Assembly: GCA_030706635.1 (NCBI GenBank)
Contig: JAUZOD010000015.1
Span: 1-64,000 of the forward strand
Origin: Bacteroidota bacterium
Lineage (GTDB): Bacteria; Bacteroidota; Bacteroidia; Chitinophagales; Chitinophagaceae
Direction: 5' to 3'
DNA length: 64,000 nucleotides
In this document: piece by piece, positions 8,550 to 16,694 of the stretch
How the letters are laid out: each line of letters begins with the position of its first letter
Position numbering within the stretch: position 1 is the first letter of the stretch
Program-made: the position numbers and the translations under genes
The notes under the pieces: generated by a model
What the model was told of the DNA's origin: nothing
Database searches by the model: none
What the model saw: the letters and a program-made list of their open reading frames with translations, nothing else

Positions 8550-10031
8550 CTATGCTGCATCTATCTCAGCGGCTACGCGGTTGGCGGACCTGGTTGCGGC
8601 TTCGGTTCCCCAGTTCAGATTGTCTGCATACGCGCCTGCGAAATGAATTCGGCCTTCGGGTTTCATGAGCAGCGGCCAGAATTTTTTGAACGTTCCTATG
8701 GGGAATGCTGTCCTTTCGCAGGTGTATGCGTACGTCTCCTTTGTCCAGTCTTTACTTATTACCTGTTCGATGTTTTCTTTTTTGCCAGGATAGACTTCGC
8801 GGAATGCGGCCAATGCCCTTTGCGGGGAAATGCCACCGGGCCCGGTGCCCAAAATGATTACCCTGTTTGTTTCCACTTCATCCGCACTTTGCCAAACGGC
8901 CCAAAGATCGGGATGATCGAAATTCATATTTATGCTCAAGCCATCCTCCAGCCAGAATTTAGAACTTGCCTGAAATACAAACCGCTGATAAGAATCATAG
9001 GTGAGGTTATCAAAAATATATTTCCGCTCAGCAGAAACAGCGGGCTCTACCGGAATATTGCGAAAAGCAGGCAGCGGGATGCAATTCACAAAATAGTCGG
9101 CTGATAATTCTTTTTGTTCATTGTGTTTTCTGTAAGTGACTGTGACATCAGTCTGACCATTCTTTACAGACAATATCCTGGCATCTAATAATACGCGTTC
9201 GCCAAGTCTTTTTGCAAACGCATTGGGGAGCATCTGGTTGCCTCCCTTGAGCCTGAAAATCTCGGTCGGCCAGAGCGGTACGCCCCTCATTTTTAATATG
9301 GCAGTTCCCCACAGTGAGGCCAGGGCCGACGTATCTTCTGCGCCTATGAACCGGAGTGCTGCTTTAGATGCACCCTCCTTTGTAAGAAATGCGTTGAGCG
9401 ATATATTATCCAAATCATCATAGCCTGCGTTGAAGGGTTGATATTCATCCGTAAACTTATCCAGGTAAGGCGCTTTATACAGCAATTCCAGATTCGTCCA
9501 GGAATTTTTAGATAGATAGTCAACTTCTTTTTCATTGAACCCGAAGCTCCGCAATACAATGGGATCTTGCAGCATCGCTTCCGAATAAAATTTTCCTCCG
9601 ATCCTCCTGAGCAGGTTTTTCCGCCTCGGATAAGGTAAGGCGTCAAGACCGAACTCTGCGACATATTCCCAGTATTTAACGTAGCCGGGTTTGGTAAAAT
9701 GTTCCTGTCCAAAATCACCATACAATCCGTCTGATAATCCATCGTGCGCTGTGTATACATGACCGCCGTGTCGCCCGGAGGCCTCCAGAACAATCACTTC
9801 ATGCCCTTTTTTCATTAGCTCATAAGCACAGCAAAGGCCTCCGATGCCGGCCCCGCCCACAATAACCTTTTTTGGTCTTCCGGGATTTGCCGTCAGATCC
9901 GGTTTGTTGGAATCCGAAGTTTTTTTGTAGCCATCCTGTTGTTTCGGTGCAATATTGGCAACTGAAACGCCTATACCGGCAATGACTGTATTTTTTATGA
10001 ATGATCTTCTTTTAAATATTCTGTTGCTCAT
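8550..10031 (-). CDS. FAD-dependent oxidoreductase, amine-oxidase fold, Tat signal
   Basis: A 493-residue flavoprotein. The N-terminus KRRSFIKNTVIAGIGVSVA is a twin-arginine signal. The dinucleotide fold is GGAGIGGLCCAYE (59-71) followed by the Glu-ending strand VIVLEASGRHGGH, and the C-terminal FAD contact is RIHFAGAYADNLNWGTEAATR near 458-478. This layout matches the flavin amine oxidase/phytoene desaturase superfamily; the substrate cannot be read from sequence. It is the first gene of the five-gene leftward cluster. A Tat-exported flavoenzyme beside cytochromes suggests a periplasmic oxidation that delivers electrons to haem, which is inference. Confidence 0.85.
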   Translation of the reverse strand: MSNRIFKRRSFIKNTVIAGIGVSVANIAPKQQDGYKKTSDSNKPDLTANPGRPKKVIVGGAGIGGLCCAYELMKKGHEVIVLEASGRHGGHVYTAHDGLSDGLYGDFGQEHFTKPGYVKYWEYVAEFGLDALPYPRRKNLLRRIGGKFYSEAMLQDPIVLRSFGFNEKEVDYLSKNSWTNLELLYKAPYLDKFTDEYQPFNAGYDDLDNISLNAFLTKEGASKAALRFIGAEDTSALASLWGTAILKMRGVPLWPTEIFRLKGGNQMLPNAFAKRLGERVLLDARILSVKNGQTDVTVTYRKHNEQKELSADYFVNCIPLPAFRNIPVEPAVSAERKYIFDNLTYDSYQRFVFQASSKFWLEDGLSINMNFDHPDLWAVWQSADEVETNRVIILGTGPGGISPQRALAAFREVYPGKKENIEQVISKDWTKETYAYTCERTAFPIGTFKKFWPLLMKPEGRIHFAGAYADNLNWGTEAATRSANRVAAEIDAA

Positions 10032-10198
10032 TGAATTGATATTTATCGGGAGAAATAATATATTAATTTAGGTGTCTGACTCACCCGGAAATCCGCTAAA
10101 CCGGGTCTCCGTTAAAAAATCGTTCAAGAAATATAAGGCATTATTCCGTTAAAGACCTTACTCAACCGTTTGCTCAATCTGATTCCGGCCGGTTTGCT

Positions 10199-11218
10199 AT
10201 GAACCGTCCAGGCCATTCGCAATTTTTAGTTAATTTGAAACTCAATTTTATTAAAATACACTTGGACATTATCTGCCATGCCGGGACTGATTTGCTATTG
10301 CTGCCTAAAAGAAGCCGTATCATCCTGACGGCTGGCATATATCTGATTATGAAGTTTATATATTTTCCCGAAACGGGTTACGGGCAAACACAGGCACGCA
10401 ATCAGCCCTTGTTTGCCAGGCAAAACCTGGTTGCCTGGTGTATAGTTCCTTTTGATATTAAAAACAGGGACTCGGAAGAAAGGGCGCAAATGCTGAAACG
10501 GTTGGGCATAACAAAACTTGCCTACGACTGGCGGGAAAAAAATATTCCCGGATTTGATGATGAGTTGAATGCTTTAAATAAGTATCATATTGATCTTCAG
10601 GCATTCTGGCTAATGTCCGGAACGGATGCAGGACGTGATAAAAATGTGGAAGCGGTATTCTCGTTTTTAAGCCGGCGACATGTAAAAACGCAGATCTGGT
10701 TGATGCTTTCACCGGATGATGCGTTTGACCATTTATCACAAATACAAAAAGTGGATTCTGCTTCAAAAAGCGTCAAATACATTGTGGAAGCTGCTGCCAG
10801 ACTGGGCTGTACGGTAGGATTGTATAATCACAATGGCTGGTTTGGCGAACCGGACAATCAACTGGCGATTATTGAGAAACTGCATTTGCCAAATCTGGGC
10901 ATGGTCTATAATTTCAATCACGCACAGGATCAGATAACCCGTTTCGCGGAATTTTATCCCAGCATTTTACCGTATTTACTGGCGATCAATCTGGCGGGTC
11001 TCAGGAAGGGGGACCAGCGCATTTATCCTATTAATAAAGGGGACAGTGAGCTGGAAATGATCAGGATCATCTCCGGAAGTGCCTACCGGGGCCCAATAGG
11101 AATTATTAACGAGGATACGGATCCGGATGCAGAGAAAGGACTGGAAATGAATCTGGAAGGATTAAAAGAAATCCTGAAAGAAATCGGGGATGAACCTGCG
11201 CTGAAAACTTATCGGTGA
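10199..11218 (+). CDS. TIM-barrel sugar isomerase/AP-endonuclease-2-like protein
   Basis: Up to 339 residues. The core (from LVAWCIVPFD) matches the xylose-isomerase-like TIM-barrel fold: KRLGITKLAYDWREKN, then VGLYNHNGWFGEPDNQ and a strand with NFNHAQDQI, positions where this fold places metal-binding His/Glu residues. The first 50 residues are doubtful: they look unlike the family and a second ATG at 10349 would leave a short hydrophobic leader before GQTQARN, resembling a signal peptide that ends there. Secretion is therefore possible. The gene is divergent from the redox cluster, 167 bp apart. An isomerase or epimerase of a sugar intermediate is the best guess. Confidence 0.65.
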   Translation: MNRPGHSQFLVNLKLNFIKIHLDIICHAGTDLLLLPKRSRIILTAGIYLIMKFIYFPETGYGQTQARNQPLFARQNLVAWCIVPFDIKNRDSEERAQMLKRLGITKLAYDWREKNIPGFDDELNALNKYHIDLQAFWLMSGTDAGRDKNVEAVFSFLSRRHVKTQIWLMLSPDDAFDHLSQIQKVDSASKSVKYIVEAAARLGCTVGLYNHNGWFGEPDNQLAIIEKLHLPNLGMVYNFNHAQDQITRFAEFYPSILPYLLAINLAGLRKGDQRIYPINKGDSELEMIRIISGSAYRGPIGIINEDTDPDAEKGLEMNLEGLKEILKEIGDEPALKTYR

Positions 11219-11556
11219 GCTGTCCAAAAGCGAAAAGAACATTGTCAGCAGAAAAGCACGCTTCAAAATCCGGACAGAAAATAAAAAATGGTTTGAAAAT
11301 GATATCAGACGGACGTTCTTCAAAAAGATTCCTTGTTCTTGCCATGATGGCCATACTTTGGATAGGGAAAGGAAACGCCCAGGCGCAGATTGAGAAACGG
11401 GTACCCGGTTATTATTTGATTGCTCACCGTGGAGGCCAGGCATCATCTTTCGAATGGCGTTTAAATCCGAAATGGGGAAATATTTTTTTTCAAAATGTCC
11501 TGTTTTGAAACAGCCGGTTGTCATGGTATTATCAATTCATCTAAAAAACTTAAAAC
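11219..11556. other. Gap holding a decayed gene
   Basis: The 338 bp between the isomerase-like gene and the YciI gene contain only the GDPD remnant (11299-11508) and a perfect 8-bp hairpin (TTTCAAAA at 11488-11495 with TTTTGAAA at 11503-11510). Nothing else was recognised. Confidence 0.5.
11299..11508 (+). pseudogene. Truncated glycerophosphodiester phosphodiesterase remnant
   Basis: A 69-codon frame starts with a signal-peptide-like leader (RFLVLAMMAILWIGKGNAQAQ) and continues VPGYYLIAHRGGQASSF. YxLIAHRGG is the opening motif of secreted GDPD enzymes, with the catalytic His and Arg. After that the reading turns into unrelated sequence and stops at 11508, whereas complete enzymes have about 250 more residues. 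I therefore read it as a gene that lost nearly all of its body. A coincidental short ORF is possible, but leader plus catalytic motif in the right order argue against it. Confidence 0.5.
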
Positions 11557-11901
11557 ATGAAAGAGTATCTATTATTGCTCAGGGGCGGAATACCAATGAC
11601 CAGCAAAACAGAAGCTGAAAATAAGGCCGAACTGCAGGCCTGGGGCGCTTTTATGGACAAACTGGGTAAAAAAGGACAAGCTGCAGGCGGTTCGCCCCTG
11701 GTATCCGGTGGCGCCCTTGTATCGGCCAAGGGGATTTTATCTGAACCCGTAAAATCGGCTGCTGAAGGCATTGTTGGAGGTTACCTGATCATAAAGGCGG
11801 ATAGCCTGGAGAAAGCGTCTGAAATTGCAAAGGATTGCCCGCATATTACCAACCAGGGAAATATTGAGGTTAGGGAAATAGCGCCCATGCCCGCCATGTA
11901 G
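11557..11901 (+). CDS. YciI-like (YCII-related) protein
   Basis: A 114-residue cytoplasmic protein of the YCII-related superfamily, recognisable from MKEYLLLLRGG at the start and the C-terminal GGYLIIKADSLEKASEIAKD segment with the ferredoxin-like fold. Members are small dimers often found as stand-alone proteins or fused to sigma factors; their reaction is unclear. A conserved His/Asp pair of YciI is not obvious here except Asp and His in KDCPHIT. The gene is monocistronic. Confidence 0.85.
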   Translation: MKEYLLLLRGGIPMTSKTEAENKAELQAWGAFMDKLGKKGQAAGGSPLVSGGALVSAKGILSEPVKSAAEGIVGGYLIIKADSLEKASEIAKDCPHITNQGNIEVREIAPMPAM

Positions 11902-12044
11902 CCCCAAAATAAGTATTAAAATCCGTTTAAGAATTAGGAAAATTTCAGGCTGTTTTTAGGAGATATACCCGGGAAAAAAAGGGGGAAAACACCCTTTCAA
12001 AAAAAGGGAATACATGTTAGTATTGTATTCATAATCCTTGTAAA

Positions 12045-12143
12045 ATGAGCCTGAAATTTTTAAAGTGGGCTATAATTCTGGCCCTGGGACTATTGATCCT
12101 CGATGCAACGATGATTGTATTTTTTGCATTGGAAGGATATTGA
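12045..12143 (+). CDS. 32-residue single-helix membrane peptide
   Basis: ATG at 12045 opens a 32-codon frame: a short basic N-terminus (MSLKFLKW), a hydrophobic stretch from about residue 8 to 28, and a short acidic tail (ALEGY). This is a typical single-pass small membrane protein with positive-inside orientation. It is preceded by A/G-rich sequence and stands alone between the YciI and phosphoesterase genes. No homologue was recognised. The layout is coding-like but too short to be certain. Confidence 0.45.
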   Translation: MSLKFLKWAIILALGLLILDATMIVFFALEGY

Positions 12144-12192
12144 TAAGCCTTAACCAAAATGCCCGAAATCCGTTAGCGGTCGGTTGAGCCTG

Positions 12193-13041
12193 TCAGCCCA
12201 GTCGGTCACTGTTCAGCACCGGATTCCGGCTGGCATTCACCTGGTAAGTGTATAAGGTATGATCCTCGGCCACCTCTACAACCCGGTATCCCTTATAAGC
12301 CGTTCCCCAATCGCCACCGATATGCGAATCAAAAAAATGAGGAAGTGTATCTGTATATCTGACTCCATCCATTAAATGATCGTGACCATGAAATGCGGCC
12401 TTTACATTTGGGTAGGCGTGTAGCAGTTTAACTACTTCAGGGCAATCAATGGAAGGATCTTCTTTTAACCATTTGACCGGAGCTATATGGAGGACAACAA
12501 AAACGGTTTTCTTATCCCGGAACTGCTCAAGAGATGCTTTTAAAAAAACCAGATCCGGGCAATAGGGTGTCCCCTGCGTGTCGGCGGTGTTGGCCAGAAT
12601 AAAGGCAATATCGCCATGCTCCTTCGTATAATTGTCGGCATACCCAAAAACTTTTTTCCAAAGGACTGCATCTGCCAGATCGTGATTGCCGGGAACGGTG
12701 CAATAGGGCATATTTAATTTATCGAGGAAACTGCTTTTTACTTTGGGCAGCAAATCCGGGCGATCATGCACAAGATCACCATTGATCATCACCAGATCGA
12801 GATGATTCCTGGCATGGTCATCATTGAGCCAGTCCATCATTTGGCGGGAAGTCAAATCAAAGTCTGTGCCCTTCTGCCCATAATGCATATCCGATGCGAG
12901 GGCAAACCTCAGGATAAGTTTCTTTTTTGGATCTTGCTTGTACCGGTTCTGATTATTTGCAAAACTATTTACTGCAGGCAACAGGATTAAACCTGCTATG
13001 CCGGCCAGTCCATTGGCTATTGCCTCCCTGCGGGTGCTCAT
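12193..13041 (-). CDS. Secreted calcineurin-like metallophosphoesterase
   Basis: A 282-residue phosphoesterase. Metal-binding motifs appear in canonical order: ASDMHYG (D-x-H), INGDLVHDRPD (GD), VPGNHDLAD (GNHD) and AAFHGHDHLMDG (GHxH). The N-terminus STRREAIANGLAGIAGLILLPAV is Tat-signal-like, so export is likely. I chose ATG at 13041 over the longer frame starting at 13068 because the twin-Arg motif directly follows it. Substrate unknown; family members act on nucleotides, phospholipids or phosphodiesters. Confidence 0.85.
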   Translation of the reverse strand: MSTRREAIANGLAGIAGLILLPAVNSFANNQNRYKQDPKKKLILRFALASDMHYGQKGTDFDLTSRQMMDWLNDDHARNHLDLVMINGDLVHDRPDLLPKVKSSFLDKLNMPYCTVPGNHDLADAVLWKKVFGYADNYTKEHGDIAFILANTADTQGTPYCPDLVFLKASLEQFRDKKTVFVVLHIAPVKWLKEDPSIDCPEVVKLLHAYPNVKAAFHGHDHLMDGVRYTDTLPHFFDSHIGGDWGTAYKGYRVVEVAEDHTLYTYQVNASRNPVLNSDRLG

Positions 13042-13124
13042 GGATGTAAATTTTAGTAAAAATAACAATACAAAAACTATTTTTTCGGCTAACTTTATTA
13101 TTCATCAAAGAAAAGGAGGTATTC

Positions 13125-13172
13125 ATGAAATTAGCAGTCAATTCATGGAAACGTCCCGTTAGTTTCGCCTAA
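13125..13172 (+). CDS. 15-residue mini-ORF with strong Shine-Dalgarno
   Basis: ATG at 13125 is preceded by AAAAGGAGGT at the ideal distance of about 5 bases, which is a near-perfect Shine-Dalgarno. The frame reads MKLAVNSWKRPVSFA and ends at TAA 13172. A two-hairpin region and an intrinsic terminator follow directly, so it appears to be its own short transcript. Shine-Dalgarno sequences are rare in Bacteroidota because the anti-SD is occluded on their ribosomes, which makes this one notable. It may be a leader peptide, a tiny functional peptide or part of a small regulatory RNA. Confidence 0.4.
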   Translation: MKLAVNSWKRPVSFA

Positions 13173-13215
13173 CCAGGATTTTTCATAAAATAGCTGTGGC
13201 GCCCGGGGCGCCGAA

Positions 13216-13243
13216 GCCATGGGATTGTCCCGTGGCTTTTTTT
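13216..13243 (+). terminator. Rho-independent terminator behind mini-ORF
   Basis: GCCATGGGA (13216-13224) pairs with TCCCGTGGC (13228-13236) with a 3-base loop and one G-U pair, followed by seven T residues. No larger rightward gene lies upstream, so it terminates the short transcript carrying the mini-ORF. Confidence 0.8.
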
Positions 13244-13344
13244 GGGTAGTACGGAATCAGCCATTAAAACCGATGTTGATTTTAGTATAGAAAGCAACTA
13301 CTTCCTATCTTGCTCGGTAAGTGAGAAAATGGCATTACCTTAAA

Positions 13345-13390
13345 CCCTACGTAGCGGCCTAAGTACGGACTCGGATGGCTGCCTACGCAG
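13345..13390. repeat. 46-bp imperfect dyad element
   Basis: The segment begins CCCTACGTAGCGGCC and ends GGCTGCCTACGCAG; CTACGTAG is itself a palindrome, and the two ends pair as GTAG..GCC with GGC..CTAC around an internal loop. It has the look of a short repetitive extragenic element that would recur in the genome. It lies 34 bp before the GH32-like gene and may alternatively be an operator. Without the rest of the genome neither can be decided. Confidence 0.3.
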
Positions 13391-13423
13391 ATGACCTCGT
13401 CGAATTTCAATCTAATTAACTGA

Positions 13424-14983
13424 ATGCATATGAAAAGAAGAAGATTCCTGAGCGCCATAACGAAAGGTGCAGTAGTTCTCCCGGCCATGCATCCGTTTGC
13501 CGCGCCAATTGTTCATGGGAATCGCCGCAAGAAGGAGCAGGGGCTAACTGTTCCAGGGAAAGAAGGACAACGGGATTTCTTTTTCAGGCCCGCAGATGCC
13601 TGGGCGGCAGACTTTATCCCCCTGTTTTCCAAAGGGGAATTCCAGTTGTTTTACCTGCATGATTTCCGGGATGAAAAAGCACACGGAGAAGGTACGCCCT
13701 GGTACAGGATCAGTACAAAAAACCTGGTTGATTTCACAGAACACGGAGAAGCCATACCACGGGGCAGCGCGGAAGAGCAGGATCTGTTCATATTTACGGG
13801 TTCTGTTCTTGAGGCCAATGGTCAGTATCATGCCTTTTATACCGGGCACAATCCCCATCTTCAGGAGAAGGGAAAACCGATGCAATGCATTATGCATGCG
13901 GTGAGCGACGACTTAGGGCAGTGGAGGAAATTCCCTGAACAGAAATTATTTGCACCGGAAATTTATGAACCCAACGACTGGCGGGATTCTTTTGTTTTCC
14001 GGAATGAGGAAACAAACGAATTTAATATGCTGGTTGCCGCCAGATATAGAGAAGGTATTTCCAGAAGAAGAGGGTTTACGGCGCGGTGCTCTTCAAAGGA
14101 TCTGATTAACTGGAAGGTTGAAGGACCATTTTATTCCCCGGGACTTTATTTTACCCACGAGTGTCCAGACCTGTTTAAAATGGGAGATTGGTGGTATCTT
14201 ATTTTTTCTGAATTTACAGACCTTGTGCGCACCCGGTACCGAATGAGCCGTTCTTTGAACGGACCCTGGATTACACCTTTACGGGATACTTTTGATGGTC
14301 ATGCATTTTATGCCGCAAAAACAGCCTCTGATGGTCACAAGCGTTATTTGTTCGGTTGGAATCCGACCCGGGACGACCATAGTGATTCCGGTGGCTGGAA
14401 CTGGGGTGGTAATCTTGTTGTACATGAATTATATTCAGAAAAGAATGGCGAATTGGCTGTTAGATTGCCGGAAACGGTTGCCGCTGCTTTCAGGAAGCAA
14501 GTGCCGTTTACATTTTCGAAGGCAGATCATGTGCAGGTAAACGATGAGAAAGTTGTTATTTCAGCTGCGGGTTCTTTCGGTGCTTCACTCGCCGGGGCCA
14601 TGCCGGATCGATGTATGATTGACATCAAAGCTGTATTCGGAAAAAGGTCCAGGGGTTTTGGATTAATCCTGCGTGCAAGTGACGATTACGAAAAGGCATA
14701 TTATATTCGCCTGGAACCGGCTAACCAGCGCATGGTGTTTGATATGTGGCCGCGGAAGGCCGGTGAAGTTCCCTACATGGCCGAGCTGGAGCGTGAAATA
14801 AAGCTGGATGCCGGGGTTCCGGTTCATCTGCAGGTTATAGTGGATGGAACCGTAGGTGTGGCTTACGTGAACGATCAGGTTGCCATGAATTTCCGTCTTT
14901 ACGATATTCCTGCAGGTAAATGGGGCGTCTTTGTTCAGGAAGGTGAGGGAAATTTTTATGATATGGTTCTTTCCACAACCTGA
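13424..14983 (+). CDS. GH32/GH43-like glycoside hydrolase (levanase-like), secreted
   Basis: A 519-residue protein. The N-terminus (KRRRFLSAITKGAVVLPA) is Tat-like. The catalytic half is a five-bladed propeller: DFIPLFSKGEFQLFYLHD carries the putative nucleophile Asp, WRDSFVF corresponds to the RDP motif with Pro replaced by Ser, and THECPDLF holds the acid/base Glu. The C-terminal half (from about residue 370) is a GH32C-like beta-sandwich (GFGLILRASDDYEKAYYIRLEP). Such enzymes cleave fructans or related terminal sugars. It is followed 21 bp later by a sugar porter, which should import the released sugar. An ATG at 13430 is an alternative start. Confidence 0.8.
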   Translation: MHMKRRRFLSAITKGAVVLPAMHPFAAPIVHGNRRKKEQGLTVPGKEGQRDFFFRPADAWAADFIPLFSKGEFQLFYLHDFRDEKAHGEGTPWYRISTKNLVDFTEHGEAIPRGSAEEQDLFIFTGSVLEANGQYHAFYTGHNPHLQEKGKPMQCIMHAVSDDLGQWRKFPEQKLFAPEIYEPNDWRDSFVFRNEETNEFNMLVAARYREGISRRRGFTARCSSKDLINWKVEGPFYSPGLYFTHECPDLFKMGDWWYLIFSEFTDLVRTRYRMSRSLNGPWITPLRDTFDGHAFYAAKTASDGHKRYLFGWNPTRDDHSDSGGWNWGGNLVVHELYSEKNGELAVRLPETVAAAFRKQVPFTFSKADHVQVNDEKVVISAAGSFGASLAGAMPDRCMIDIKAVFGKRSRGFGLILRASDDYEKAYYIRLEPANQRMVFDMWPRKAGEVPYMAELEREIKLDAGVPVHLQVIVDGTVGVAYVNDQVAMNFRLYDIPAGKWGVFVQEGEGNFYDMVLSTT

Positions 14984-15004
14984 CACGACCGGCATTTAAA
15001 AATT

Positions 15005-16333
15005 ATGAACGATAAAGCGAATGGGAAGGTTTTAGCATGGTCTATGATCGTCGCGCTGGGTGGATTTCTTTTTGGCTTTGATACCGCTGTTATTTCCGGT
15101 GTTGAAAAACAAATACAGAATCTATTTCAGCTTAGCCCTTTGTGGCAGGGGTTTACGATATCATCTGCCTTAATCGGCACGGTAATCGGAGCGCTGGTTT
15201 CCGGAAAACCTGCCGACAGCTATGGAAGGAAACCCATTCTTTTCGTTATAGCAGCGCTGTACGTGATTACAGCGGTTGGGAGTGCAGCTGCAGGTAATGT
15301 CGATTTATTCATTTTATTTAGATTTCTTGGCGGCATCGGTGTGGGCGCTTCCTCAGTTGTTGCACCGATGTATATTTCTGAAATTTCACCAGCTGAAGTC
15401 AGAGGCAGGATGACCGGATTTTTTCAGTTCAATGTTATTTTCGGAATACTGATCGCCTATATATCCAATTATTTATTGCGGGATACAGGTGCAGAACCCT
15501 GGAGATGGATGTTGGGGATTGCCGCTATTCCCGCAGCTCTGTTTTTTATCCTGTTATTTCGTATTCCTGAAAGCCCCAGATTCCTGATAAAAATCGGACA
15601 GACTGCAAAGGCAAAGGGGATTCTGGAAAGGGCCAAAGTTTCTTTTGCTGACAAAGAAATCGAGGAGATAAAACTGAGCCTGGTTAAATCATCCGGTCAT
15701 GCGCAAAATCTTTTTTTGCGCAGATACCGCAAGCCCATATCGATCGCGTTCCTGGTGGCGATGTTTAATCAGTTCTCGGGCATTAATGCCATTTTATATT
15801 ATGCCCCACGGATCTTTGAGCTGAGCGGTGTTACCAGCGCCGATTCCTTATTTCAGTCCATATTGATTGGGGTTACCATGGGCATATTCACTATTGTCGG
15901 AATGGTGCTCATAGACAGGGTAGGAAGAAAGACTTTACTGATCACCGGGTCCATCGGAATGTCAGCGTGCCTGGGACTGGTTGCTTATACCTTTTACAGT
16001 CAAAACTTTTCGGGTTTTGGGTTATTGATCTACCTGCTGGTCTACATTATGTTCTTTGGCTTTTCTACCGGGGCCGTCATTTGGGTATTGATTGCCGAAA
16101 TTTTCCCAAATCGCATTCGCGGGAAAGGGCAGTCCCTGGGCAGTTTTACCCATTGGTTTTTTGCCGCCCTCATTACATTCCTGTTCCCTGTTGTTTCGGG
16201 GGAATATAAATTCGGTAGCGGGCACGCCTTTTTATTCTTTTCTATAATGATGCTAGTACAAGCCGTTGTAGTCTGGAAATACTTCCCTGAAACAAAAGGC
16301 AGAACCCTGGAAGAATTGGGAGAGGGATATTGA
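15005..16333 (+). CDS. Sugar porter family MFS transporter
   Basis: A 442-residue, 12-helix permease of the sugar porter family (XylE/AraE/GLUT type). Family signatures: GGFLFGFDTAVISG in helix 1, GRKPI after helix 2, RFLGGIGVGASS, the central PESPRFLIKIG, QFSGINAILYYAP in helix 7, and the C-terminal PETKGRTLEELGEGY. The QFSGIN motif contacts hexose in structures of the family. Most likely a proton-coupled symporter for a monosaccharide. It is the second gene of the GH32-like operon, so fructose or a related sugar is a reasonable guess. Confidence 0.92.
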   Translation: MNDKANGKVLAWSMIVALGGFLFGFDTAVISGVEKQIQNLFQLSPLWQGFTISSALIGTVIGALVSGKPADSYGRKPILFVIAALYVITAVGSAAAGNVDLFILFRFLGGIGVGASSVVAPMYISEISPAEVRGRMTGFFQFNVIFGILIAYISNYLLRDTGAEPWRWMLGIAAIPAALFFILLFRIPESPRFLIKIGQTAKAKGILERAKVSFADKEIEEIKLSLVKSSGHAQNLFLRRYRKPISIAFLVAMFNQFSGINAILYYAPRIFELSGVTSADSLFQSILIGVTMGIFTIVGMVLIDRVGRKTLLITGSIGMSACLGLVAYTFYSQNFSGFGLLIYLLVYIMFFGFSTGAVIWVLIAEIFPNRIRGKGQSLGSFTHWFFAALITFLFPVVSGEYKFGSGHAFLFFSIMMLVQAVVVWKYFPETKGRTLEELGEGY

Positions 16334-16694
16334 TGCTCAAATGAATTCATTGACAAATAGTCTGGGTTCTGAATAAAACTCCACCCGCGGAATGGCACTA
16401 TGCCGCATTCTGCATTCACACTTTCTGAATCAATAAAGCCGGCCGTGGCATACGTAGTTGTCCCATGGCGAGGGCAAAGTTTGGCAAAATACGCAAAAAG
16501 GAGTTCCGGTGTTTAGTGAAATCTGCATCTGTCCGTGAATGCAATCCTGGTTTTTGCAAAAAAGATGGAACCCGGGAATTTATAAGCCACCATTTGTAGT
16601 TTTTGCATGTTCTGCGAGACGGGGTGCGGGAATCAATTAGTAATGGGTGAAATGGGATGATAGATTTGAGGTGTCGATAATTAAAACCAAAATC
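16334..16694. other. Intergenic region, one hairpin
   Basis: 361 bp without a credible gene. GCGGAATG (16387-16394) pairs with CATTCTGC (16406-16413) with one wobble and a further GCA/TGC pairing inside; no U run follows, so it is at best a weak 3' end for the sugar porter transcript. Nothing else stands out. Confidence 0.4.

Larger units (their letters stand above)
13069..13423. other. Intergenic region with mini-ORF and structured element
   Basis: 355 bp between divergent genes. It contains the 15-codon ORF at 13125, a GC hairpin (GGCGCC..GGCGCC at about 13199-13213), a terminator at 13216-13243, and a 46-bp imperfect dyad at 13345-13390. No larger gene is visible. Confidence 0.6.
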
